Part shown: in pieces, positions 57,328 to 64,000 of the stretch
Position numbering within the stretch: the stretch's first letter is position 1
How the letters are laid out: every line of letters begins with the position of its first letter
Notes under the pieces: generated by a model
What the model was told of the DNA's origin: nothing
The model's database searches: none
Seen by the model: only the letters and a program-made list of their open reading frames with translations
DNA from: CAVTJL01 sp963752325
GTDB taxonomy: Bacteria > Pseudomonadota > Alphaproteobacteria > Geminicoccales > Geminicoccaceae
Assembly: GCA_963752325.1 (NCBI GenBank)
Contig: CAVVXU010000010.1
Location: 124,001 to 188,000 of the forward strand
DNA: 64,000 nt
Direction: 5' to 3'
Translations under genes and position numbers: made by a program

Positions 57328-58290
57328 ATGAACGACGCCACTAGTCTTCCTGACATCGCAGGCAACGGCCGGACAGCGGCGCCTGCCAACGGCCGCATCG
57401 GCGCTCGCGGCCTCTCCAACCGGGCGATCGCCTGGCTCTTCATCGCACCGACGATCATCCTGCTGTTGGCGCTCAACATCTTTCCGCTGATCTGGACGGT
57501 CTATCTCTCCTTCACGAATTATCGCGCCAACCGGCCCAACGCCGAGCTCTTGTGGGTCGGCACGCGCAACTACGAGCGGGTGCTGAGCGACCCCGACGTC
57601 TGGCACACCTTGCAGGTGACGGCGCGCTTCGTCTGCTGGACCATCGCGCTCGAGGTGCTGCTGGGCTTCGGCCTCGCCTACCTGATCAACAAGCGCTTCA
57701 AGGGCCACGGCTTCTGGACGACCCTGATCCTGCTGCCGATGATGCTGTCGCCCGCCGTCGTCGGCAACTTCTGGAAATTCCTCTATCAGCCGCAGATCGG
57801 CCTTTTTAACTATATCATCGCCGCCGTTTCCGGCGTCGACCCGTCCTCGTTCCAGATGATCGGCGACGTCGATCTGGCGCCCTGGTCGATCGTCATCGTC
57901 GATACATGGATGTGGACGCCCTACGTCATGCTGATATGCCTAGCCGGGCTGCGCTCCATTCCGGACTACATCTACGAGGCGGCCGAGGTCGACCGCGCCT
58001 CGCCGTGGCGCCAGTTCTGGTCGATCACCCTGCCGATGGTGCTGCCCTTCCTGATGCTCGCCGTGCTCTTCCGGGCGATCGAGAACTTCAAGATGTTCGA
58101 TCTCGTCGTCGAGCTGACCTCGGGTGGGCCCGGCTCGATCACCGAGGTCGCCTCGATCAACCTCAAGCGCGAAGCGTTCGAGAAGTGGCGCACGGGCTAT
58201 GCCAGCGCCTTTGCCGTCATCCTCTTCGTCACGGTCTTCGGCGCCGCCAACATCTATGTGAAGGCGCTCTCGCGGGTGAAGAACCGATGA
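57328..58290 (+). CDS. CUT1 ABC transporter permease (MalF/UgpA type)
   Basis: From ATG 57328 the protein has 320 residues with six predicted membrane helices: AIAWLFIAPTIILLLALNIF, and the EAA loop YIYEAAEVDRASPWRQFWSI that contacts the ATPase. An in-frame TTG 15 bp upstream is a less likely start. Its stop overlaps the second permease start (ATGA). Confidence 0.9.
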   Translation: MNDATSLPDIAGNGRTAAPANGRIGARGLSNRAIAWLFIAPTIILLLALNIFPLIWTVYLSFTNYRANRPNAELLWVGTRNYERVLSDPDVWHTLQVTARFVCWTIALEVLLGFGLAYLINKRFKGHGFWTTLILLPMMLSPAVVGNFWKFLYQPQIGLFNYIIAAVSGVDPSSFQMIGDVDLAPWSIVIVDTWMWTPYVMLICLAGLRSIPDYIYEAAEVDRASPWRQFWSITLPMVLPFLMLAVLFRAIENFKMFDLVVELTSGGPGSITEVASINLKREAFEKWRTGYASAFAVILFVTVFGAANIYVKALSRVKNR

Positions 58291-59234
58291 GCGGCGAGGT
58301 CCGCTCCGTCCTCGATCCGAGCCCCGGCCAGCGCCGTCTCGCCGGGACCCTCGTGATCGCCTATGCGCTGATCACGATGATCCCGCTCGCCTGGATCCTC
58401 GTCACGGCCTTCAAGACGCCGCCCAACTCGATCGCCTATCCGCCCAAGATCCTCTTTCAGCCCTCGCTCGAGGGCTATGTGAACCTCTTCACGACCCGCA
58501 CGCGGCAGACGCCCGAATTCATGGCGTCGCTGCCGCCGCCCACGACCTGGTACGAGCGGCTGGTGCGGTCGCGCAACATGGTGATCGCCGGGCCCTCGAA
58601 GTTCGGCGAGCGCTTCGTCAACTCGCTCGTCATCGGCTTCGGCTCGACCTTTTTGTCGGTGTTCCTGGGCACGCTCGCCGCCTACGGCTTCTCGCGCTTC
58701 AGGGTGCCGCTCAGCGACGACCTTCTTTTCTTCATCCTGTCGACCCGGATGATGCCGCCGGTGGCCGTGGCGATCCCGATCTTCCTCATGTACCGGACGC
58801 TCGGGCTCTCCGACACCTGGCTCGGCATGATCCTGCTCTATACGGCCGTGAACATCAGCCTCGCCGTCTGGCTCCTGAAGGGCTTCATCGACGAGATCCC
58901 GCGCGAGTACGAGGAGGCGGCGATGATCGACGGCTACACACGCCTCCAGGCCTTCATCAAGGTGGTGCTGCCGCAGGCGACGACGGGGATCGCGGCCACC
59001 GCCATCTTCTGCCTGATCTTCGCCTGGAACGAGTACGCCTTCGCGGTGCTCCTGACCTCGGGCAACGCCCAGACAGCACCGCCCTTCATCCCGACGATCA
59101 TCGGCGAGGGCGGCCTCGACTGGCCGGCGGTGGCCGCCGGCACCACCATCTTCCTCGGCCCCATCCTGATCTTCACCGTGCTGCTGCGGCGCCATCTGCT
59201 GCGCGGCATCACCTTCGGCGCGGTGCGCAAATGA
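58287..59234 (+). CDS. CUT1 ABC transporter permease (MalG/UgpE type)
   Basis: The 315-residue second permease subunit has the EAA loop REYEEAAMIDGYTRLQAFIK and FAWNEYAFAVLLTSG typical of MalG-like proteins. A long periplasmic loop (about 50-100) follows helix 1. It overlaps genes on both sides by 4 bases (ATGA), so the permeases and the following small protein are made in step. Confidence 0.92.
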   Translation: MSGEVRSVLDPSPGQRRLAGTLVIAYALITMIPLAWILVTAFKTPPNSIAYPPKILFQPSLEGYVNLFTTRTRQTPEFMASLPPPTTWYERLVRSRNMVIAGPSKFGERFVNSLVIGFGSTFLSVFLGTLAAYGFSRFRVPLSDDLLFFILSTRMMPPVAVAIPIFLMYRTLGLSDTWLGMILLYTAVNISLAVWLLKGFIDEIPREYEEAAMIDGYTRLQAFIKVVLPQATTGIAATAIFCLIFAWNEYAFAVLLTSGNAQTAPPFIPTIIGEGGLDWPAVAAGTTIFLGPILIFTVLLRRHLLRGITFGAVRK

Positions 59235-59404
59235 TCCGCCGCCTCTTCCGCCGCGGCCCCTGGGAGGCGCTGGCGACGGCGCTGATCGGCATCGGCATCG
59301 TGATGCTGATGCAGCCGATAGCACTCGTCCTCTACAGCTGGAGCTTCGCCGTCATCCTCACCGGCACGGCGATGTTCGTCGTCGTCAGCCACTTCCCGGA
59401 CTGA
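59231..59404 (+). CDS. Small membrane protein of the CUT1 operon
   Basis: A 57-residue frame that starts by ATGA overlap with the permease and ends 5 bases before the next ATPase start. It has a basic N terminus (MIRRLFRRGPWEALA) and two hydrophobic helices (about 15-35 and 38-54). Small membrane proteins occur at this place in two-ATPase polyol importers of rhizobia. Overlap on one side and tight spacing on the other argue that it is real. Function unknown; perhaps a transporter accessory subunit. Confidence 0.65.
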   Translation: MIRRLFRRGPWEALATALIGIGIVMLMQPIALVLYSWSFAVILTGTAMFVVVSHFPD

Positions 59405-59409
59405 GGGCC

Positions 59410-60510
59410 GTGGCCGAGATCCACCTGAGCCATTTGCACAAGGCCTTCGGCGACTTCGTGGCCGTGCGCGACACCACGCTCACCATCGAGGACGGCAGCT
59501 TCTTCGTGCTGCTCGGCCCCTCGGGCTGCGGCAAGACGACGACGCTCAGGATGATCGCCGGCCTCGAGCTGCCGACCTCGGGCGAGATCCGCCTCGATGG
59601 CGAGGAGGTCTCGCAAAAGCGCGCCCGCGAGCGTGATATCGCCTTCGTCTTCCAGCTCTTCGCCCTCTACCCGCACATGAACGTGGCCCAGAACATCGGC
59701 TTTCCTCTGCGCTGCATCGGCCTGCCGCGCGCCGAGATCCGCCGACGCGTCGAGGAGGCCACCCGCCTGCTACGCATCGACCACCTCCTGACAAGCCCGG
59801 TGAGCCGGCTCGCGAGCGGCGACCGCCAGCGGGTGGCGCTCGGCCGGGCGATCGTGCGGCGCCCGAAGGCCTTCCTGATGGACGAGCCCCTGGGCACGCT
59901 CGATGCCGCCTTCCGCGAGCTGATGTGCGAGGAGCTGCGGGCGCTGCACGACCGTATCGGCGCCACCACGGTCTATGTGACCCACGACCAGATCGAGGCC
60001 TTGGCGATGGCCGACCGGATCGCCATCATGAGCGGGGGCCTGGTGCTGCAGGCGGGGCCGCCCGCCGAGATCTACCAGCGCCCGCGCAGCATGTTCGTCG
60101 CGGGCTTCATGGGCAGCCCGGCCATGAATTTTCTGTCCTGCGACGGCCGGGTGGGCGCTGGGACGGATGCCGTCACCCTCTGCGGCACGCGGGTGCCGGT
60201 GCCGCGCCTGCATGTCGATGCGCCGCAGGCGCGGCTCGTGTTCGGCGTGCGGCCCGAGCATGTCCGGCTCGACGACGCCTCGCCGATCCGAGGTGCGGTG
60301 TTCGGCGTCGAGTATATGGGTGCCCGCCAGATCATCACCGTCGACAGCGAGGCAGGGCGGTTGCGCGTGCGGGCGCCGAGCGGCATCCCCGCCCAGGTGG
60401 GCGACCAAGTGGGCCTCGGTTTCGCGCCGGAGCGCGTGATCCTCTTTGATCCCCTGAGCGAGCGCGCGCTCGCCTCCGAGCTTTTGCCCGAGGTGGCCCT
60501 CCATGGCTGA
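59410..60510 (+). CDS. CUT1 ABC transporter ATP-binding protein, first copy (degenerate signature)
   Basis: This 366-residue protein (GTG start) has Walker A GPSGCGKT (36-43), Q loop FVFQLFALYPHM, Walker B FLMDEP (about 155-160), switch His in VYVTHDQ, and a C-terminal TOBE domain (from about 285). The signature is LASGDRQRV (134-142) instead of LSGGQ, so the composite ATP site it contributes to may be impaired. With the second ATPase it would form an asymmetric heterodimer, as in GlpS/GlpT. Confidence 0.9.
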   Translation: MAEIHLSHLHKAFGDFVAVRDTTLTIEDGSFFVLLGPSGCGKTTTLRMIAGLELPTSGEIRLDGEEVSQKRARERDIAFVFQLFALYPHMNVAQNIGFPLRCIGLPRAEIRRRVEEATRLLRIDHLLTSPVSRLASGDRQRVALGRAIVRRPKAFLMDEPLGTLDAAFRELMCEELRALHDRIGATTVYVTHDQIEALAMADRIAIMSGGLVLQAGPPAEIYQRPRSMFVAGFMGSPAMNFLSCDGRVGAGTDAVTLCGTRVPVPRLHVDAPQARLVFGVRPEHVRLDDASPIRGAVFGVEYMGARQIITVDSEAGRLRVRAPSGIPAQVGDQVGLGFAPERVILFDPLSERALASELLPEVALHG

Positions 60511-61516
60511 GGTCCGCCTCGAGAGGGTGGTGAAGCGCTTCGGCGACCGGGCGGCCGTGGACGGGCTCGACCTCACGATCGCCGACGGCGAGCTCGTGGT
60601 GCTCCTCGGGCCCACCGGTGCTGGCAAGACCACGACGCTGCGCCTCGTGGCGGGGCTCGAGGCGCTGGATGGCGGCAGCATCCATATCGGCGGTCGGGAC
60701 GCGAGCCGGCTCGAGCCCTCGGCCCGCGACGTGGCCTTCGTCTTCCAGCAATACTCGCTCTATCCGCACTACACGGTCTTCGACAATCTGGCCTTTCCGC
60801 TGCGCTCGCCGCTGCGCCGGACCTCCGAGGAGCAGATCAGGAGCCGCGTGCGCGAGATCGCGAAGCTGCTGCGCATCGAGGAGAAGCTCGGGAACCGCGC
60901 CACCCGGCTCTCCGGCGGCGAGATGCAGCGCGTCGCCATCGGCCGGGCGCTGGTGCGCGAGCCCGCCTGCTTTTTGATGGACGAGCCCCTCTCCTCGCTC
61001 GACGCCAAGCTGCGCGAGGAGCTCAGGGTGGAGCTCAAGCGCGTCCAGCGCGACCTCGGTGCGACCATCCTCTATGTGACGCACGACCAGATCGAGGCTA
61101 TGACCTTGGCCGACCGGATCGGCGTCCTCGAGGAGGGCCGGCTGCTCCAGCTCGGCACCCCGCGGGAGATCTATGCGAGCCCGGCCTCGGTGGCGGTGGC
61201 ACGTCGCCTGGGCTCGCCGCCGATCAACCTCGTCGACCCAGAGGCCCTGCCCGTGGCACGTGCCCCGGCCGGGACGCGCCAGGTGGGTCTGCGACCGGAG
61301 GACGTGCTGCTGAATGGAAAGGGCATTCCGGTGAGGGTCCTGCAGGTCGAGCCGCTCGGGGCCGAGACCGTGGTCCTGCTCGACATGAGCGGCGTGCGCC
61401 TTCATGCGCTGGTCCCGGGCGAGGCCGTGCTCCGGGTGGGCGAGCAGGCCCGGATCGAGCTGGCGCCCGAGGCCTTCCTCTTCTTCGACGCCGACGGCCG
61501 GCGCCTTGCAGCCTGA
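60503..61516 (+). CDS. CUT1 ABC transporter ATP-binding protein, second copy
   Basis: This 337-residue MalK/UgpC-like ATPase has Walker A GPTGAGKT, Q loop FVFQQYSLYPHY, signature LSGGEMQRV (136-144), Walker B FLMDEPLSSLD, switch His in YVTHDQ, and a C-terminal TOBE/MOP domain. It overlaps the first ATPase by 8 bases. Its consensus-like signature contrasts with the degenerate one in the partner. Confidence 0.93.
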   Translation: MAEVRLERVVKRFGDRAAVDGLDLTIADGELVVLLGPTGAGKTTTLRLVAGLEALDGGSIHIGGRDASRLEPSARDVAFVFQQYSLYPHYTVFDNLAFPLRSPLRRTSEEQIRSRVREIAKLLRIEEKLGNRATRLSGGEMQRVAIGRALVREPACFLMDEPLSSLDAKLREELRVELKRVQRDLGATILYVTHDQIEAMTLADRIGVLEEGRLLQLGTPREIYASPASVAVARRLGSPPINLVDPEALPVARAPAGTRQVGLRPEDVLLNGKGIPVRVLQVEPLGAETVVLLDMSGVRLHALVPGEAVLRVGEQARIELAPEAFLFFDADGRRLAA

Positions 61517-61526
61517 CGGATTTCCG

Positions 61527-62132
61527 ATGAGCGAAGCCCTGACACGCGATCTTATCGACAGCGCCGCGGCCGCGATCGACGCCGCCGCCGACGAGCTGAC
61601 CCGGCTGGACCAGGCCATCGGCGACGGCGACCACGGCAACAACATGAAGCGCGGCTTCAAGGCGATCCTGGCCCAGCGCGACGCGCTGGCAGCGCTGCCG
61701 CCGGGCGAGGCGCTGCAGAAGGCCGGCATGCTGCTCGTCACCACCGTGGGCGGCGCCGCCGGGCCGCTCTATGGCAGCCTCCTGATGTCGACCGGCAAGG
61801 CCGCGTCCGCCGGCAAGGGCTGGATCGACGCCCTGGGCGAGGGCATCGAGGCCGTGAAGCGGCGCGGCAAGTCCGATGTCGGCGCCAAGACGATGCTGGA
61901 TGTGCTGGTGCCGATGCTGGCGGCCCTGCGCGAGGAGGGCGAGCCCGCAGCCCGGCTGGAGCGCGCCCGTGCCGTCGCCGATGCCAGCCGCGAGGCCACG
62001 AAGGAGATGCTGGCGACGCGCGGGCGGGCTTCTTTCCTCGGTGAGCGCTCGCGCGGCCACTACGATCCCGGCGCCACCTCCTCGCAGCTCCTGATCAGGA
62101 CGGTGTGCGAGGTGCTGGAGCGCCGGGCATGA
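61527..62132 (+). CDS. dhaL: Dihydroxyacetone kinase ADP-binding subunit DhaL
   Basis: From ATG 61527 the protein has 201 residues. Mg-ADP ligands Asp28, Asp33 and Asp35 are in RLDQAIGDGDHGNN, and TTVGGAAGPLYGSLLMST and the late SFLGERSRGHYDPGATSS are DhaL signatures. DhaL carries ADP that is rephosphorylated by DhaM and passes phosphate to dihydroxyacetone on DhaK. No DhaK is visible inside the window; it may follow enzyme I past the right edge. Confidence 0.93.
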   Translation: MSEALTRDLIDSAAAAIDAAADELTRLDQAIGDGDHGNNMKRGFKAILAQRDALAALPPGEALQKAGMLLVTTVGGAAGPLYGSLLMSTGKAASAGKGWIDALGEGIEAVKRRGKSDVGAKTMLDVLVPMLAALREEGEPAARLERARAVADASREATKEMLATRGRASFLGERSRGHYDPGATSSQLLIRTVCEVLERRA

Positions 62133-62518
62133 GCGGCATCGTGGCGATCGTCATCGTCTCGCACTCGCCCAAGGTGGCCGAGGGGGCGGGCGACATGGTG
62201 CGCCAGATGGTGGGCGACGAGGTTCCCTGCGCCTGGACCGGCGGCGATCCCGCGGGCGGCCTCGGCACCGACCCGGCAAAGATAAAAGAGGCCATCGAGC
62301 AGGTGTGGAGCCTGGCCGGCGTGGCGGTGATGGTCGATCTCGGCGGTGCCGAGATGAACACCGAGATGGCGATCGAGATGCTGGACCCCGACCGGGCGGC
62401 ACGCGTGCGCATCTGCTCCGCCCCCGTCGTCGAGGGCGCCGTCGTCGCCGCCACCGAGGCCTCGGGCGGCAGCACGCTCGAGGACGTCTGCGCCGCGGCC
62501 GAGGAGCTGAGCCCGTGA
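62129..62518 (+). CDS. dhaM: PTS-dependent dihydroxyacetone kinase phosphotransferase subunit DhaM (EIIA-Man domain)
   Basis: The 129-residue protein is a stand-alone mannose-type EIIA domain: IVIVSHSPKVAEGAGDMVRQ with phospho-His12, then GGAEMNTEMAIEML and EGAVVAATEASGG. It receives phosphate from HPr and rephosphorylates ADP on DhaL. Overlaps DhaL (ATGA) and HPr (GTGA). In E. coli DhaM the EIIA, HPr and EI domains are fused; here they are separate genes in the same order. Confidence 0.9.
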   Translation: MSGIVAIVIVSHSPKVAEGAGDMVRQMVGDEVPCAWTGGDPAGGLGTDPAKIKEAIEQVWSLAGVAVMVDLGGAEMNTEMAIEMLDPDRAARVRICSAPVVEGAVVAATEASGGSTLEDVCAAAEELSP

Positions 62519-62799
62519 CGGCCGAGCGCGCCACCGTCACGATCACCCATCCGACCGGGCTGCATGCGCGGCCGGCGGTGAAGCTCACCAAGCTCGCTAA
62601 GACGTTCCAGGCACGGATCCGCCTGCGCCGATCGCCGGACGGCGACTGGGTCGATGCGAAAAGCATCGTCAAGGTGATGGGCCTCAAGTTCCGCACCGGA
62701 ACGGTGGTCGAGCTCGAGGCCGAGGGCGACGCCGCCCAGACCGCGATCGAGGAGATTGCGGGCCTCGTGCGGCGCGACTTCGACGAGGGTCATGACTGA
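62515..62799 (+). CDS. HPr-family phosphocarrier protein
   Basis: Starting at GTG 62515 (overlap GTGA), the protein has 94 residues. The phospho-acceptor His17 is in THPTGLHARPAVKLTKLA and the conserved SIVKVMGLKFRTGTVVELEA follows. It passes phosphate from enzyme I to DhaM. Dedicated to this operon by position; the cell may have another HPr. Confidence 0.92.
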   Translation: MTAERATVTITHPTGLHARPAVKLTKLAKTFQARIRLRRSPDGDWVDAKSIVKVMGLKFRTGTVVELEAEGDAAQTAIEEIAGLVRRDFDEGHD

Positions 62800-64000
62800 G
62801 CGGCTCTTGACCGGCCGCGCCGCGGCACCGGGCCTCGCCATCGGCCCTGTCGTCCGCGCCGCGCGCCGGACGGCCACGGCAACCGTGGCCGGAACCCCCG
62901 AGGAGGAGCTGACGCGGCTCGATGCGGCGCTGTCGGCGGCGAAGGCCGAGCTCGAGGCACTGGCATCCGACCAGGAGAGCATGGCGGCCGAGATTCTGGC
63001 ATTTCAGATCGAGCTTTTGGACGACCCCTCGCTCACCGAGGGTATCCGCGAGGCGATCGCCCAGGGTGTGGGTGCCGCCGTCGCCTGGCGCGAGGGGCTC
63101 GGGTCGCAGGCGGCCGAGTACGAGGCCGCGGAGGACGACTATTTCCGGGCGCGCGCCAGCGACCTGCGCGATCTGATGGAGCGCGTGCTGACGCATCTGA
63201 GCGGCGGCGCCGTTACGCAGGCGCTGCCGCCCGGGGCCATCCTGCTCGACCACGATCTCACGCCTTCGCGATTCCTGGCGCTCGACTGGAAGAAGCTCGG
63301 CGGCGCCGCGCTCGAGGCCGGCAGCCCGTCCTCGCATGTGGCGATGCTGGCCCGCGCCCGCGGCGTGCCCCTGGCGACCGGCCTAGGGCCGTGCGAGGAG
63401 GCGGACGTGGCCGTGCTCGATGCCGACGAGGGTCTCTTGATCCTCGATCCGTCCAGCGTCACGCGGCAGCGCTACGAGGGCCGCCTCGCCGTGCTGCGGG
63501 CCGAGGCCGGAGAGGCGGCGGCGCTGGTGCGCGAGCCGGCCGTCACCGCGTCCGGCGAGCCGGTCGAGGTGATGGTCAATGTCGACGATCCCGAGGCCGT
63601 CGACGATGCGACGTTGGCCGCGGCCGACGGCGTCGGCCTGATGCGCACCGAGTTTTTGTTCCTCGGGCGCGACCGCCTGCCGGACGAGGCGGAGCAATAC
63701 GCCGCCTATGCCCGGCTGCTGGCACGGCTGGAGGGCAAGCCGCTCATCGTCCGCACGCTCGATGTGGGCGGCGACAAGCCTTTGCCCGGCGTCAGCCTGC
63801 CAGCGGAGAGCAACCCCTTCCTCGGCCTGCGCGGGCTCCGCCTCTGCCTCGACCGGCCGGATCTTTTCAGGCCGCAGGTGCGGGCGCTGCTGCGCGCAGC
63901 GACGCTGGGGCCGCTGAAAGTGATGCTGCCGATGGTCACCATCGCGGCCGAGCTCGAGGAGGCCAGGGCGTTCTTCGAGCGCTGCATTGCCGAGCTTCGG
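62792..64000 (+). CDS. ptsI: Phosphoenolpyruvate-protein phosphotransferase (PTS enzyme I), partial
   Basis: The gene starts at ATG 62792, overlapping HPr by 8 bases, and runs off the right edge after 403 codons. N-terminal LLTGRAAAPGLAIGPVVRA, the phospho-histidine region GSPSSHVAMLARARGVPLAT (His182, where classical EI has GGRTSHTAI), GVGLMRTEFLFLGRD and RTLDVGGDKPLPG of the PEP-binding barrel are present. Autophosphorylates with PEP and feeds HPr. The frame is clean throughout. Confidence 0.93.
   Translation, partial: MTERLLTGRAAAPGLAIGPVVRAARRTATATVAGTPEEELTRLDAALSAAKAELEALASDQESMAAEILAFQIELLDDPSLTEGIREAIAQGVGAAVAWREGLGSQAAEYEAAEDDYFRARASDLRDLMERVLTHLSGGAVTQALPPGAILLDHDLTPSRFLALDWKKLGGAALEAGSPSSHVAMLARARGVPLATGLGPCEEADVAVLDADEGLLILDPSSVTRQRYEGRLAVLRAEAGEAAALVREPAVTASGEPVEVMVNVDDPEAVDDATLAAADGVGLMRTEFLFLGRDRLPDEAEQYAAYARLLARLEGKPLIVRTLDVGGDKPLPGVSLPAESNPFLGLRGLRLCLDRPDLFRPQVRALLRAATLGPLKVMLPMVTIAAELEEARAFFERCIAELR

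Overview
The window is GC-rich (most genes have a strong G/C third-position bias) and comes from a heterotrophic proteobacterium, most likely an alphaproteobacterium of the Rhodospirillales/Geminicoccales or Rhizobiales type. This is inferred from gene content: a LysR/DUF1127 pair, a BrnT toxin paired with an XRE-type antitoxin, four ABC importers, WYL/YafY, MarR and RpiR regulators, and a split DhaM/HPr/EI module. No rRNA, tRNA, CRISPR array, transposase or integrase was seen.

Layout. 1-5 kb: a WYL regulator facing a GST-like gene, LysR facing DUF1127, and an OmpR/histidine kinase pair. 5-8.7 kb (minus strand): two methyltransferases, then an enolase-superfamily dehydratase and a DapA-family aldolase that look like an acid-sugar catabolic pair. 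8.8-13.3 kb: an accessory patch with an orphan DUF1902 antitoxin and possible hicA relic, DUF29, BrnT/XRE, and AT-richer hypothetical membrane proteins. 13.4-20.6 kb: RpiR regulator and a dipeptide-type ABC operon. 20.6-24 kb: SnoaL-like/MarR pair, a lipoprotein hydrolase, gpmA. 24-30.1 kb: an aceE-aceF-lpdA pyruvate dehydrogenase operon closed by a strong terminator. 30.5-35.7 kb: ribose-type (CUT2) ABC operon with a Gfo/Idh/MocA dehydrogenase and a ChbG/YdjC deacetylase. 35.8-38.4 kb: MarR, DUF4405, quinone reductase, SpoIIAA-like. 38.4-43 kb (minus): rhamnose/AI-2-type ABC operon, with a GMC oxidoreductase upstream. 44.8-50 kb: GNAT, XRE-cupin, DUF3616, YukJ with lamin-tail domain, NAD(P)H quinone reductase and LysR. 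50-55.9 kb: a four-gene decaprenylphosphoryl-arabinose-type cassette (UbiA, YbhN, DprE1, DprE2) facing a GT-C-like membrane glycosyltransferase. 55.9-64 kb: a CUT1 ABC importer with two ATPases and a tiny membrane protein, running by overlapping codons into DhaL, DhaM, HPr and PTS enzyme I (cut by the window edge).

Two patterns cross the window. First, at least fourteen genes have broken frames, and nearly every break is a single extra base (+1), with protein similarity continuing immediately afterwards. They cluster (six in one 0.95-kb gene) and long stretches are clean. The simplest reading is insertion-type sequence error in poorly polished patches; recent decay is the alternative. Second, all three plus-strand importer operons whose binding-protein gene comes first carry a strong hairpin between that gene and the first permease, which would favour an excess of binding protein. 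Several divergent gene pairs also carry clear palindromic operators.
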